Assembly: GCA_030633795.1 (NCBI GenBank)
Contig: DAOWCB010000002.1
Span: forward strand, 1-23,937
Origin: Candidatus Aminicenantota bacterium
GTDB taxonomy: Bacteria; Acidobacteriota; Aminicenantia; Aminicenantales; Aminicenantaceae
Reading direction: 5' to 3'
Length of the DNA stretch: 23,937 bases
In this document: positions 6,196 to 15,468 of the stretch, in pieces
How the letters are laid out: each line of letters opens with the position of its first letter
How positions within the stretch are numbered: the stretch's first letter is position 1
Made by a program: the position numbers and the translations under genes
Notes under the pieces: model-generated
The model's input: the letters and a program-made list of their open reading frames with translations, nothing else
Databases searched by the model: none
What the model was told of the DNA's origin: nothing

Positions 6196-7944
6196 ATGAA
6201 AAGCTATCACCAAAAGAAAACCAAGAAGCGGACATACTTTCTCGCCTTCTTCTTCATCCTATGGCTGGGTGTACTCGCACTCCGTCTCGTCCAGCTTCAA
6301 GTGATCGACCACGTGAAACTGAAAGCAGAAGCCATCCAACAAAACCAAAAAATTCAAAAGATCGAACCCAAACGGGGATCCATCTTTGACCGGAACATGA
6401 CAATCCTGGCACGGAGTGTACCCCGGTACTCTGTTTTTTTTCATCCCTTGGAGAATGAATCTCATTCAGAGCAGTGGTCCAGAGCAAAAAAGATAGGACA
6501 GACTTTGCGGCTGTCCTCCAGCAAGCTCAGCACCATCAGAGCAAAGATCAACAAAGATGACAATTTCATTTGGCTCGCTCGGAAAATCGAAGAGCAAAAG
6601 GCCACTCAGGTCTTAAACATGAACATCAACGGCATATTCTTGATGGAGGAGAATAAAAGGTTTTATCCGCAGGGAAACCGCGCCGCGCACGTTCTTGGCA
6701 GAGTGGATATCGACGAAATAGGTGTCAGCGGAATCGAATACAAATATAACACAATACTCCAAGGGATCGAGGGAGAGGGGCTCATCCTAAGGGATGCCAA
6801 AAGAAGAAGATACAGCTTTGAAACCTTGAAGCCTCCGGTAGACGGAAAAGATCTGGTCCTGACTCTGGATGAGACCATCCAATATATCGCTGAAAAAGAG
6901 CTCAAAAATGCCGTTTTGCAGAGCCAGGCGGAATGGGGAACCGTCATCATCTCTGAACCTTCAACCGGAGATATTCTGGCTTTGGCGAACTATCCCACCT
7001 ATGACCTCAACCACCTACCCAATCCTCCCACAAGACTCGATAGGAACAAAGCCGTTCACCACACCTATGATCCAGGATCGACATTCAAGATTATTACTTT
7101 GTCAGCTGCATTGGAGAATAAAAGTGTCGGTTTTGAGGAAACCTTTGATTGCACACAGGGATATGTCGTGTATGCCGGTAACACATTCTGGGATCATGAA
7201 CGATTAGGCATTCTTTCATTTCCAGAAGTTTTCATCCACTCCTCGAACGTCGGAACCATCTTCATTGGCCAACGTGTTGGGGACGAAAATCTCTGCAGGA
7301 CTATTAAGCAGTTTGGATTCGGACAAAGAACAGGCATCGATCTTCCGGCGGAAGAAAGAGGCTTACTCAATCCCCTGGAGAGATGGACAAAAATCTCTGT
7401 TGCCTCTCATTCCATCGGGTATGAAATCTCTGTAACTCCCATCCAAATGCTCCAAACTCTCAATATCATCGCCAACCAAGGTGTCATAGTTCCTCCAAGG
7501 GCAGTCAAAAAAATCCATGATACAGAGATGGAAGCTCTTTCTCCCCTGCCTTACAAAAAAGCGATTTCAGAGGAGACTGCTGCCAACGTGAGAAACATCC
7601 TACTGGGTGTGGTTGCCTCAGGAACCGGAGTAACAGCACAAATCCCGGGTTACGCCATATACGGAAAGACAGGGACCGCGCAAAAATACGATCGGAAAAC
7701 AAAACAGTATTTGACGACGGCCCACATCGCCTCGTTTGCCGGTGTGGTCGAAAACGATAGACCTCTTTTTTCGATGATCGTGGTCATCGACGATCCCAAG
7801 GGACATTATTACGGAAGTCAGGTGGCTGCCCCTGTTTTTAGGGAAATCGCAAAAAAAATCTTGCGCTATCTTTGCGTTCCACCTGCAAAAAAATCTCTCG
7901 ACACCCTTATTGCGTCCAAAGCGGGAAAGCAGAGTAACGAATGA
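6196..7944 (+). CDS. ftsI: Septal transpeptidase FtsI (class B penicillin-binding protein 3)
   Basis: A 582-residue protein with an N-terminal membrane anchor (about residues 13-37), a dimerisation/pedestal domain starting at KRGSIFDRN, and a transpeptidase domain. The three catalytic motifs are present: S295-TF-K298 (nucleophile), S349-S-N351 and K491-T-G. It crosslinks septal peptidoglycan together with FtsW. The protein ends about 90 residues after KTG with no PASTA domain, as in proteobacterial-type FtsI rather than the sporulation SpoVD type. No convincing ribosome site precedes the ATG, 11 bases after ftsL. It overlaps murE by 4 bases (ATGA). Confidence 0.96.
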   Translation: MKSYHQKKTKKRTYFLAFFFILWLGVLALRLVQLQVIDHVKLKAEAIQQNQKIQKIEPKRGSIFDRNMTILARSVPRYSVFFHPLENESHSEQWSRAKKIGQTLRLSSSKLSTIRAKINKDDNFIWLARKIEEQKATQVLNMNINGIFLMEENKRFYPQGNRAAHVLGRVDIDEIGVSGIEYKYNTILQGIEGEGLILRDAKRRRYSFETLKPPVDGKDLVLTLDETIQYIAEKELKNAVLQSQAEWGTVIISEPSTGDILALANYPTYDLNHLPNPPTRLDRNKAVHHTYDPGSTFKIITLSAALENKSVGFEETFDCTQGYVVYAGNTFWDHERLGILSFPEVFIHSSNVGTIFIGQRVGDENLCRTIKQFGFGQRTGIDLPAEERGLLNPLERWTKISVASHSIGYEISVTPIQMLQTLNIIANQGVIVPPRAVKKIHDTEMEALSPLPYKKAISEETAANVRNILLGVVASGTGVTAQIPGYAIYGKTGTAQKYDRKTKQYLTTAHIASFAGVVENDRPLFSMIVVIDDPKGHYYGSQVAAPVFREIAKKILRYLCVPPAKKSLDTLIASKAGKQSNE

Positions 7945-9431
7945 AGATCAAAGATATGCTCCAGGGTATACCCACGGTGCAATTCCACGGAAAACTGGAG
8001 GAAGAAGTTAAGGGCATCGCCTATTCCTCTCGTTCGGTCAACTCTGGTTACTTGTTTGCAGCCTTGAGGGGAGAAAACAAGGATGGCTTCCATTTCATTC
8101 CCGAAGCCATAGCGAACGGCGCTACAACCATTCTTTCAGAAAGACCGATGCCCTCTGAATTCGACATCAACTGGATTCAGGTTCAGGAAGCACGCAGGTC
8201 TCTGGCACTCTGTTCTGCCAATTTTTTCCACCACCCTTCCCATCGACTCAAAGTTGTCGGGATCACCGGGACCAAAGGTAAAACGACGATCACTTACCTG
8301 ATCGAAGCCATACTCAAAGCCGCCGATTTTTTACCCGGAGTTATCGGAACGATTTCCTACAGAGGGCCGGGACTCAGCATCACAGCCAAAAGAACAACGC
8401 CTGAGGCCCCTGACCTGCAGAATCTGATGCAAAACATGGTCGAGCAAGAGGCCACCCATTGTGTGATGGAGGTCTCTTCCCATTCTCTCGAATTGGATAG
8501 GATTACTGGAATCGACTTCGATGTCGCTGTATTTACCAACCTGAGCGGTGAACACCTCGACTATCATCAAACCATGGAGAGATACTTTGAGGCGAAAAAA
8601 AAGCTCTTCTTTCTCCCCACTCAAAAAAAGACCATGGCTGTAATCAACACCGATAACGCCTGGGGAAAAAAGTTGGTCGAAGAGCTCCATATGGGCGCCA
8701 TCACGTTCGGAATGGAAACAAATGCCCTAGTTCGAGCCGCAGAGTTTTCCCTCTCGGAAAAAGGAATAGATTTGGTTGTTAAATATCCAGCCGGAAAAAT
8801 GAAAATATCCTCTCCCCTGCTTGGCCATCCGAACCTGTACAATATTCTTGCAGCGGTTGCAGCAGCTCTCATCCTCAAAGTGCCTGAAACCACAATCGCC
8901 GCAGGGATCGCCTCCCTCCAAGGGGTTCCCGGAAGGTTCGAGAAGATCCATAATTCCTTCGGTATGCACATCTTTGTGGACTATGCACATAACGATGATG
9001 CTCTACGTCAGCTATTGGAAACCGCCAAAGAACTGGCACAGAAAAAAATCATCGTAGTGTTGGGAGCCGGAGGAGATCGAGATAAGTCCAAGAGATCAAG
9101 GATGGGAGAGGCGGCAGGGAGATTGGCTGATTATTCCATCATCACCTCAGACAATCCCCGTTCGGAAGAACCTCTGGCCATCATCGCAGAGATCGAGCAG
9201 GGCATGAAAAAATCAGGAAGCAAGCAGTACGAAGTCATACCTGACAGGAAAGAAGCTATCGCCCGCGCTCTGGCCATCGGTCAACGGGGTGATTACATTT
9301 TGGTAGCCGGGAAAGGACACGAAGACTACCAAATCATCAAAGACCGGATTATCCATTTCAGCGATGCTGAAGTCATCCTGGAATTGCTGAAAAAAAAGGA
9401 GAAAAGCCCAAATTGGTTGAGCTCAACTTGA
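7941..9431 (+). CDS. murE: UDP-MurNAc-tripeptide synthetase MurE (meso-DAP type)
   Basis: A 496-residue Mur ligase that adds the third amino acid to UDP-MurNAc-L-Ala-D-Glu in the cytoplasm. The ATP loop is GITGTKGKTT (about 108-117), with Lys where many relatives have Asn. AKRTTPEAPDL, the EVSSHSLELDR substrate loop and FVDYAHNDDAL follow family order. DNPR at 404-407 and GKGHEDYQ near 458-465 are the meso-diaminopimelate selectivity signatures; lysine enzymes have a different tetrapeptide. The 5' end overlaps ftsI by 4 bases and the 3' end overlaps murF by 19 bases. Confidence 0.96.
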   Translation: MKIKDMLQGIPTVQFHGKLEEEVKGIAYSSRSVNSGYLFAALRGENKDGFHFIPEAIANGATTILSERPMPSEFDINWIQVQEARRSLALCSANFFHHPSHRLKVVGITGTKGKTTITYLIEAILKAADFLPGVIGTISYRGPGLSITAKRTTPEAPDLQNLMQNMVEQEATHCVMEVSSHSLELDRITGIDFDVAVFTNLSGEHLDYHQTMERYFEAKKKLFFLPTQKKTMAVINTDNAWGKKLVEELHMGAITFGMETNALVRAAEFSLSEKGIDLVVKYPAGKMKISSPLLGHPNLYNILAAVAAALILKVPETTIAAGIASLQGVPGRFEKIHNSFGMHIFVDYAHNDDALRQLLETAKELAQKKIIVVLGAGGDRDKSKRSRMGEAAGRLADYSIITSDNPRSEEPLAIIAEIEQGMKKSGSKQYEVIPDRKEAIARALAIGQRGDYILVAGKGHEDYQIIKDRIIHFSDAEVILELLKKKEKSPNWLSST

Positions 9432-10795
9432 ACGAGATTGCAGAAAAAACGGGTGGAAATATCCTCCAAGGTTTGCCTTCTATCTCGTTCCGGACATTTA
9501 ACATCGACTCACGGATAAGCCAGCCGGGCGAGCTCTTTTTTGCGCTCGTGGCCCAAAGGGACGGCCATGCCTACATTGCGGATGCTGCACAAAAGGGAGT
9601 GGCTGGCGCCGTTATTTCCCAGCATATCACGCCACCCAATCCCGACATCGCATTGATTCAAGTGCCTGATACTCTTTTTGCTCTGCAAAACCTCGCTGAA
9701 AAAGTCCTGGATACCCAGAGTATAAAGGTCGTGGGAATCACAGGAAGCATCGGAAAAACCACCACAAAAGAGTTTGCTGCGGCCCTACTGGCCCGAAGTT
9801 TCGAAGTGCTCAAATCAGAAGGAAACTACAACAATCACATCGGTCTCCCCCTCTCTATCCTGAAAATCCAAAAGAAAGACGAAGTCACCGTGTTAGAGAT
9901 GGGCATGCGTTCGGCAGGAGAGATATCCTGCCTCACTCAGATCGCGCCTCCAGACATTGCCGTGATCACCAATATTCATCCTGTTCACCTTGAATTTTTC
10001 AAAGACATCGAGGAAATCGCTCAAGCAAAAAAGGAAATTCTCGATGGTTTAAAAACCAATGGAACAGCCGTGCTCAACGGCGACGACCCCGCCGTTCGGA
10101 AAATCGCCAAAGACTGGAGGGGAACAAAACTTCTTTTTGGCCTTTCTGAAGGTTGTGACATCCGAGCCGAAAACATCCAGAGGTCGGGATACCAGGGAAT
10201 CACTTTTGACTTCATCTACGGGGAAAAAAGAGGGAAAACGGCTATTCCGTTCATCTATAAAAGCTTTCTGTCCAATTTTCTTGCCGCCTCAGCTATCGCC
10301 TATGCGCTTTCCACACCTTTTGAAAACATACTGGCACAAACACAAACCTTGAAACCTTTTCCGATGCGTGGAGAGATCTTCCACCTTCCGAACGACATCA
10401 TCTTGATCGACGATTCCTACAATTCGAGTCCCGCTGCACTGGAAGCTATTCTCAAGGATTTATCCGAGCTAGAGGCCAAAAGAAGAGTTGCTGTTTTAGG
10501 CGATATGTTGGAACTGGGAAAGGCACAAACATCCTATCACCATGAGGCGGGAAAACACGTGCAGCAACATTCTTGGGATCTGCTCGTCACGGTTGGCCCC
10601 CTCAGCCGACACATGGCAGAGGGAGCGCTGCAGGCAGGCATGAATGACACCCAAATAATCTCGTTTGAAAATTCCGATGAGGCAGCACATTATGTGATAT
10701 CTCTCATCAAACCGGGAGACTTGGTGTTGGTTAAAGGATCTAGAGGAATAAAAACAGATAAAATCGTGGAATTGCTGAAAAAAAGAGGTAACTGA
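9413..10795 (+). CDS. murF: UDP-MurNAc-tripeptide--D-Ala-D-Ala ligase MurF
   Basis: A 460-residue Mur ligase that completes the UDP-MurNAc-pentapeptide. The ATP loop is GITGSIGKTTTKE (about 108-120). NYNNHIGLPLSIL, VLEMGMRSAGEI, TNIHPVHLEFF and DDSYNSSPAA are typical MurF segments, and the C-terminal GDMLELG and LVKGSRG fit too. Translation starts at TTG 9413, which has an AAGGAG ribosome site about 10 bases upstream inside the end of murE. A second TTG five codons later is a possible alternative. One base separates its stop from the mraY ATG. Confidence 0.95.
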   Translation: MVELNLNEIAEKTGGNILQGLPSISFRTFNIDSRISQPGELFFALVAQRDGHAYIADAAQKGVAGAVISQHITPPNPDIALIQVPDTLFALQNLAEKVLDTQSIKVVGITGSIGKTTTKEFAAALLARSFEVLKSEGNYNNHIGLPLSILKIQKKDEVTVLEMGMRSAGEISCLTQIAPPDIAVITNIHPVHLEFFKDIEEIAQAKKEILDGLKTNGTAVLNGDDPAVRKIAKDWRGTKLLFGLSEGCDIRAENIQRSGYQGITFDFIYGEKRGKTAIPFIYKSFLSNFLAASAIAYALSTPFENILAQTQTLKPFPMRGEIFHLPNDIILIDDSYNSSPAALEAILKDLSELEAKRRVAVLGDMLELGKAQTSYHHEAGKHVQQHSWDLLVTVGPLSRHMAEGALQAGMNDTQIISFENSDEAAHYVISLIKPGDLVLVKGSRGIKTDKIVELLKKRGN

Positions 10796-10796
10796 T

Positions 10797-11885
10797 ATGT
10801 TGTACTGGCTTTTGGCTCCACTCAAGGAATATTCCATCCTATTCAACCCCTTTGGGTACTATACGGTGAGAATAGCTCTAGCGGGAATAACAGCCATGCT
10901 GATATCTTTTCTCCTGGGGCCTTGGGTGATCAGGATGTTGAAGAAATACCAACTGGAGGAAGAGATCAACCCGTATGGTCCTGAAAGCCACCAAAATAAA
11001 AGGGGCACGCCCTCGATGGGAGGCATCCTGATCATCGCGTCAACGCTGATTCCCACTCTCCTTTGGGCAGATCTGAGCAACACCCATGTTCTGATCGCCA
11101 TGAGCACCATGTTTTTATTCGGGATTCTCGGCTTCTGGGACGATTACCTGAAGATCAAAAAACACAAATCACGGGGACTGATCATCCGGCACAAATTCAT
11201 CTTCCAGATCCTATTGGCCGGCATACTCGGATTCGTCCTTGTCTATCTCGGCTTCCAGGGCAAGTTTGATCTCCATTTGAGCCTTCCATTCTTTAAAAAA
11301 TGGGTTCCTTATCTGGGATGGGTCTACCTTCCATGGATCATGTTGATCCTGGTTAGTTCCTCCAATTCCGTCAATCTTGCCGATGGGCTAGACGGACTGG
11401 CGATCGGTCTGACTTTGATAAGTGCCGGTGCCTTCACGGCCTTAACCTACTTGGCAGGGCGCGCGGACTTTTCGGAATATCTCAATATTCCTTACGTCTC
11501 AAATGCACCGGAACTCACCATATTCGTTGGTGCAATAACAGGCGCTTGTTTGGGCTTTTTATGGTTTAACAGCCATCCCGCCCAAGTTTTCATGGGCGAT
11601 GTGGGCGCCCTTTCTTTGGGAGGCAGCATCGGTGTGATCGCCATCCTGATCAAACAGGAGTTCCTCTTGTTCATGGTGGCGGGTGTGTTCATCCTGGAAG
11701 CCCTCTCCGTTCTCCTCCAGGTTTCCTATTTTCGTGTCACCGGAGGAAAGAGGATTCTCAAGATGGCTCCTCTCCATCATCACTTCGAACTTTTAGGTTT
11801 GTCGGAAGAAAAAATCGTGGTCCGCTTTTGGATCCTGGGCATCATATTCGCTCTATTTAGTCTGGCAACATTAAAACTGAGATAA
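10797..11885 (+). CDS. mraY: Phospho-MurNAc-pentapeptide translocase MraY
   Basis: A 362-residue polytopic membrane enzyme that transfers phospho-MurNAc-pentapeptide to undecaprenyl phosphate, producing lipid I. Cytoplasmic motifs in order are HQNKRGTPSMGG, GFWDDYLKI, NSVNLADGLDGLA (with the catalytic aspartate cluster), FMGDVGALSLGG and MAPLHHHFE. About ten hydrophobic helices are evident. Length is normal. It sits between murF and murD with one-base gaps and an AGAGG ribosome site within the murF end. Confidence 0.98.
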   Translation: MLYWLLAPLKEYSILFNPFGYYTVRIALAGITAMLISFLLGPWVIRMLKKYQLEEEINPYGPESHQNKRGTPSMGGILIIASTLIPTLLWADLSNTHVLIAMSTMFLFGILGFWDDYLKIKKHKSRGLIIRHKFIFQILLAGILGFVLVYLGFQGKFDLHLSLPFFKKWVPYLGWVYLPWIMLILVSSSNSVNLADGLDGLAIGLTLISAGAFTALTYLAGRADFSEYLNIPYVSNAPELTIFVGAITGACLGFLWFNSHPAQVFMGDVGALSLGGSIGVIAILIKQEFLLFMVAGVFILEALSVLLQVSYFRVTGGKRILKMAPLHHHFELLGLSEEKIVVRFWILGIIFALFSLATLKLR

Positions 11886-11886
11886 A

Positions 11887-13254
11887 ATGGAATTACAAGG
11901 AATCAATGCACTGGTTGTCGGCATGGGCCGCACGGGAGAAGCCGTGTGTGACTTTCTCAACCGGCAGGGTGCTAAAGTCAAGATCAGCGAAAAATCACGT
12001 CCAGAAGACCTGGATAACAAGATAAACTTCTGGCGAGAAAAAGGCGTCGAGGTGGAAGCCGGGGATCACAAACTTCAATCTTTCCTGGATGCTGATTTGA
12101 TCATCCCCAGTCCCGGGATTCCTTATATTCCAGAACTGGACGAGGCCAGGAAAAGAGGGCGAATGGTCATTTCAGAAATCGAACTGGCATACAGGTTTTT
12201 AAACGGCAAAATCGTGGGAATAACAGGAACCAACGGAAAATCCACGACGGCCACCCTCTCTCACAAAATACTACAGGAAGGAGGACTTAAGAGCAATTTG
12301 GCAGGAAACATCGGAACACCTCTGATCCATTTCGTAGAAAAAAGCCAGCCCGATGACATATTCGTGACAGAACTCTCCAGCTTTCAATTGAGATACGTTA
12401 AAAAATTCCGGGTTGCCATATCCCTCTTTTTAAACATTTCTGCAGATCATCTTGACTGGCACACAGATTTCGATGATTACTATCAGTCCAAAAAGAATCT
12501 TCTTCGCACGCAAAATGAGGAGGATACAGCCATCCTGAACCGAGATTATCCAAGGGTGTGGGCTTTGCGACAACTGGGAAAGTTCAAAGTCTATGCTTTC
12601 AGCCAAACAGGAAAGGTTTCCCAGGGATGTTGGATCCAGGAAAATTGGATAATCTTGGCAAATGAAATCCAGGAAAAACTGATGCAGACAACCGAAACAT
12701 CTCTTTTAGGAATTCACAACCGCGAAAACATCATGGCATCCGCCTTGGTTGGCCATGTTTTGGGAATCCCCGCTTTCTCGATAAAAAAATCCATCATCGG
12801 CTTCAAGGGACTGGAACACCGGCTGGAAAAAACAGGCGAACTCGGACAAGTGGTATTCTACAACGATTCCAAAGCGACCAACGTCGATGCTTCCCTCAAA
12901 TCCATACAGAGTTTCTCTGGTCCGATCACCATTATTCTCGGCGGCAGGGATAAGGGAGGAGATTTCGCTCAATTGAGGAAGCCTGTTCAAAAAAAAGTAA
13001 AGACGATCGTGGTGATCGGGGAGGCCTCAGATAAGATACAAAAATCGTTGAATGGCACTGTTCCGATGACACAGGCTTCTGACATGAAAGAGGCCGTACA
13101 TCTGGCCTATTCGGCCGCCTCCCCAAAGGGAGTGGTCCTTCTTGCACCCGGTTGCACCAGTTTCGATATGTTCAAAAACTTTGAAGAACGGGGAAAGATT
13201 TTCAAGAGAGAAGTCAAGGCCTTGATACAAAGAATGGAACAAGGGAAAGAGTAA
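11887..13254 (+). CDS. murD: UDP-MurNAc-L-alanine--D-glutamate ligase MurD
   Basis: A 455-residue Mur ligase that adds D-glutamate. It opens with a Rossmann-like VVGMGRTGEAV for UDP binding. Next are SPGIP, the ATP loop ITGTNGKST (about 112-120), the LSSFQL and ISADHLDWH segments, and the C-terminal YNDSKATNVDA, LGGRDKG and LAPGCTSFDMF. All belong to MurD rather than another Mur ligase. The start is one base past the mraY stop, and ftsW follows after two bases. Confidence 0.97.
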   Translation: MELQGINALVVGMGRTGEAVCDFLNRQGAKVKISEKSRPEDLDNKINFWREKGVEVEAGDHKLQSFLDADLIIPSPGIPYIPELDEARKRGRMVISEIELAYRFLNGKIVGITGTNGKSTTATLSHKILQEGGLKSNLAGNIGTPLIHFVEKSQPDDIFVTELSSFQLRYVKKFRVAISLFLNISADHLDWHTDFDDYYQSKKNLLRTQNEEDTAILNRDYPRVWALRQLGKFKVYAFSQTGKVSQGCWIQENWIILANEIQEKLMQTTETSLLGIHNRENIMASALVGHVLGIPAFSIKKSIIGFKGLEHRLEKTGELGQVVFYNDSKATNVDASLKSIQSFSGPITIILGGRDKGGDFAQLRKPVQKKVKTIVVIGEASDKIQKSLNGTVPMTQASDMKEAVHLAYSAASPKGVVLLAPGCTSFDMFKNFEERGKIFKREVKALIQRMEQGKE

Positions 13255-13256
13255 AA

Positions 13257-14369
13257 ATGGAAATATTCAGACCTTTTGGATTCGACAAACCTCTTTTCCT
13301 CGCCACCTTAGCTCTAATCTTGATCGGATTGATTATGGTTTTCAGCTCCTCCGGCGTCATATCCAGCGATAAATTTGACCAGCCTTTTTATTATTTCATC
13401 AATCAAATCATAGGAGCGGGAATGGGTCTCATTCTTGTGGGAGGAATATTATGGGTGAGAAAACCATTCTATCAAAACGCAAACATCATTTACGCCCTGC
13501 TTATGCTAACACTCTTCCTCCTGGCGCTTGGTCTCATCATGCCCACCGTGGGAAAGACCAGCCGGTGGATTCAATTCGTAGGGCTGCGTTTTCAACCCTC
13601 AGAGCTGGCAAAGATCAGCCTGATCCTGTTTTTTGCTTATTATCTCGACCGAAAAAAAGATAAGCTGGATGAACCACGTACACTGGTCTTTCCTCTAGCC
13701 ATCCTGCTCCTTTTTATCCTGATGATCATCAAAGAACCGGATTACGGCACGGCCTTGCTCATCTTACTCATCGCAGTCATAATGCTTTTTTTAGCCGGTG
13801 TGAAATTCAGATATTTTCTGGCCCTTGGGATTGCTTCTATCGGATTGTTCGCATTTTATCTTTTCCAAGCTAGCTATCGGCTGGGGAGGGTTCGTGCAAT
13901 CCTTTATCCGACAGATGATCCCCAAGGTTTAAGTTTTCAAATCATACAATCCAAACTCGCCGTAGGGTCAGGAGGTCTATTTGGCGTGAATATCGGACAA
14001 AGCTCTCAAAAGCTCTTTTTTCTCCCCTGTGCTCACACAGACTACATCTACGCTATCGTGGGAGAGGAGCTTGGCCTGCTGGGAACTATGGTGATCCTTC
14101 TCCTCTTCTTGGTTATCTTATGGAGGGGATTGCTCATTTCTTGGAAAGCTCCCAACCTCTTCAGCCAGATGACGGCGGCCGGCCTCACTCTGGCCATTTT
14201 TCTCCAGGCCATGCTGAATATCAGTATCGTGTTGGGACTGGGGCCTCCGACCGGATTCCCTCTACCTTTGATCAGCTACGGGAGATCATCTCTCATCTGT
14301 ACTTTGTTCAGCATCGGTATTCTGCTCCATATTTCCCAGAGGAAAGAATCGTCGAGAAGAAAAAAATGA
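13257..14369 (+). CDS. ftsW: Septal peptidoglycan polymerase FtsW (SEDS family)
   Basis: A 370-residue polytopic protein that polymerises lipid II into glycan strands at the septum, working with FtsI. SEDS landmarks are WIQFVGLRFQPSELAKI (about 104-120), KEPDYGTALL, QSKLAVGSGGLFG, then AHTDYIYAIVGEELGLLG. The last contains D262, which matches the catalytic aspartate of SEDS polymerases. The family PEAHTD motif reads PCAHTD here, and the final SYGGSS reads SYGRSS. The Lys/Arg-rich tail ends in an ATGA overlap with murG. RodA is the alternative, but the dcw context favours FtsW. Confidence 0.94.
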   Translation: MEIFRPFGFDKPLFLATLALILIGLIMVFSSSGVISSDKFDQPFYYFINQIIGAGMGLILVGGILWVRKPFYQNANIIYALLMLTLFLLALGLIMPTVGKTSRWIQFVGLRFQPSELAKISLILFFAYYLDRKKDKLDEPRTLVFPLAILLLFILMIIKEPDYGTALLILLIAVIMLFLAGVKFRYFLALGIASIGLFAFYLFQASYRLGRVRAILYPTDDPQGLSFQIIQSKLAVGSGGLFGVNIGQSSQKLFFLPCAHTDYIYAIVGEELGLLGTMVILLLFLVILWRGLLISWKAPNLFSQMTAAGLTLAIFLQAMLNISIVLGLGPPTGFPLPLISYGRSSLICTLFSIGILLHISQRKESSRRKK

Positions 14370-15457
14370 AAATGAAAGGGAAAAAAATCATTATCAGCGG
14401 CGGCGGAACAGCCGGACACATTCATCCTGCCCTCGTTGTGGGAAGGAAGCTAAAAGAAAAGGACCCGGACTGCTCATTGACATTTGTAGGAAGCACACGC
14501 CATTTGGAAAAACGGATTATGGCCCATTATAAAGCCCATTTTATCCCATTGCATATTGAGGGGATCAAGGGGAGGGGAATCAAAATTTTCAAATCACTTC
14601 TACTCCTCCCCTTATCTTTCCTCAAATCTTTGATGATTTTGGTCCGGAAAAAGCCCGATCTAGTCATAGGTGTAGGGGGCTACAGTTCCGGACCGATTGT
14701 TCTCCTCGCATCATGGCTCCGGATTCCCACATTGATCATGGAGCAGAATATTCAACCGGGTCTTACAAACAGGCTCCTCCGACGTTGGGTACAGAAAGCA
14801 GTTGTTTCTTTCGAACGATCCCTCCCCCACTTCAAGGAAAAGGGAATTTTCATCGGGAATCCGGTCAGGGAGGAGTTTTACACCTTAACGCCAAAGGAGA
14901 GAAATGGCTGGCTTACGTTGTTGATTTTCGGTGGAAGCCAAGGATCCCATTTCCTTAACGAAGGCATCGTACGTGCCCTTCCTCTGTTAAAGGCAGAAAA
15001 AGAACATCTAAAAATTTTTCATCAAACCGGAGAGAAGGACCGGGAATGGGTGGAAGGAAGTTACAAAGAGGAGGGATTCCCTGAAGTGACAGTGGCCCCT
15101 TATTTCAAAGAAATGGCAAACTATTTTCAGAAATCGGATTTGATCATCAGCCGTGCCGGTGCATCCACTATAGCAGAGCTTATCGCTTCGCAAAAAGCCT
15201 CGCTGCTCGTACCCTTTTCTCAAGCTGCGGATAACCACCAACTTCTGAATGCCAAAGAATTGAAAAAAATCAACGGAGCCGAGGTCATCACAGAGAAAGA
15301 ATTCAGTCCCTCGGCTATCTCAAAAAAAATTCTTGAATATAGCCAAAACAAACAGAAGATCACCGAAATGGAAAAAAACCTCGCTTCGCTCAAAGTCAAA
15401 AACGCGGCGGATCGGATCGCGGATCTATGTTTTGAACTCATGGAAAAAGGAGAATAG
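14366..15457 (+). CDS. murG: Lipid II synthase MurG (UDP-GlcNAc transferase)
   Basis: A 363-residue GT-B glycosyltransferase that adds GlcNAc to lipid I at the inner face of the membrane. The start at 14366 forms an ATGA overlap with ftsW; the open frame extends 82 codons further upstream inside ftsW but that part is not MurG-like. Motifs are SGGGTAGHIHPAL (residues 11-23), GVGGYSSGP, EQNIQPGLTNR, FIGNPVR, FGGSQGSHFLN, SRAGASTIAEL and VPFSQAADNHQ. These cover both nucleotide-sugar and acceptor binding regions. Confidence 0.97.
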   Translation: MKMKGKKIIISGGGTAGHIHPALVVGRKLKEKDPDCSLTFVGSTRHLEKRIMAHYKAHFIPLHIEGIKGRGIKIFKSLLLLPLSFLKSLMILVRKKPDLVIGVGGYSSGPIVLLASWLRIPTLIMEQNIQPGLTNRLLRRWVQKAVVSFERSLPHFKEKGIFIGNPVREEFYTLTPKERNGWLTLLIFGGSQGSHFLNEGIVRALPLLKAEKEHLKIFHQTGEKDREWVEGSYKEEGFPEVTVAPYFKEMANYFQKSDLIISRAGASTIAELIASQKASLLVPFSQAADNHQLLNAKELKKINGAEVITEKEFSPSAISKKILEYSQNKQKITEMEKNLASLKVKNAADRIADLCFELMEKGE

Positions 15458-15468
15458 GAGGTCTTTTA

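Noticed and set aside
14120..14365. Upstream extension of the murG frame by 82 codons
   Set aside because: It is entirely inside ftsW in another frame and is not MurG-like; the ATGA-overlap start at 14366 precedes the normal MurG N-terminus.
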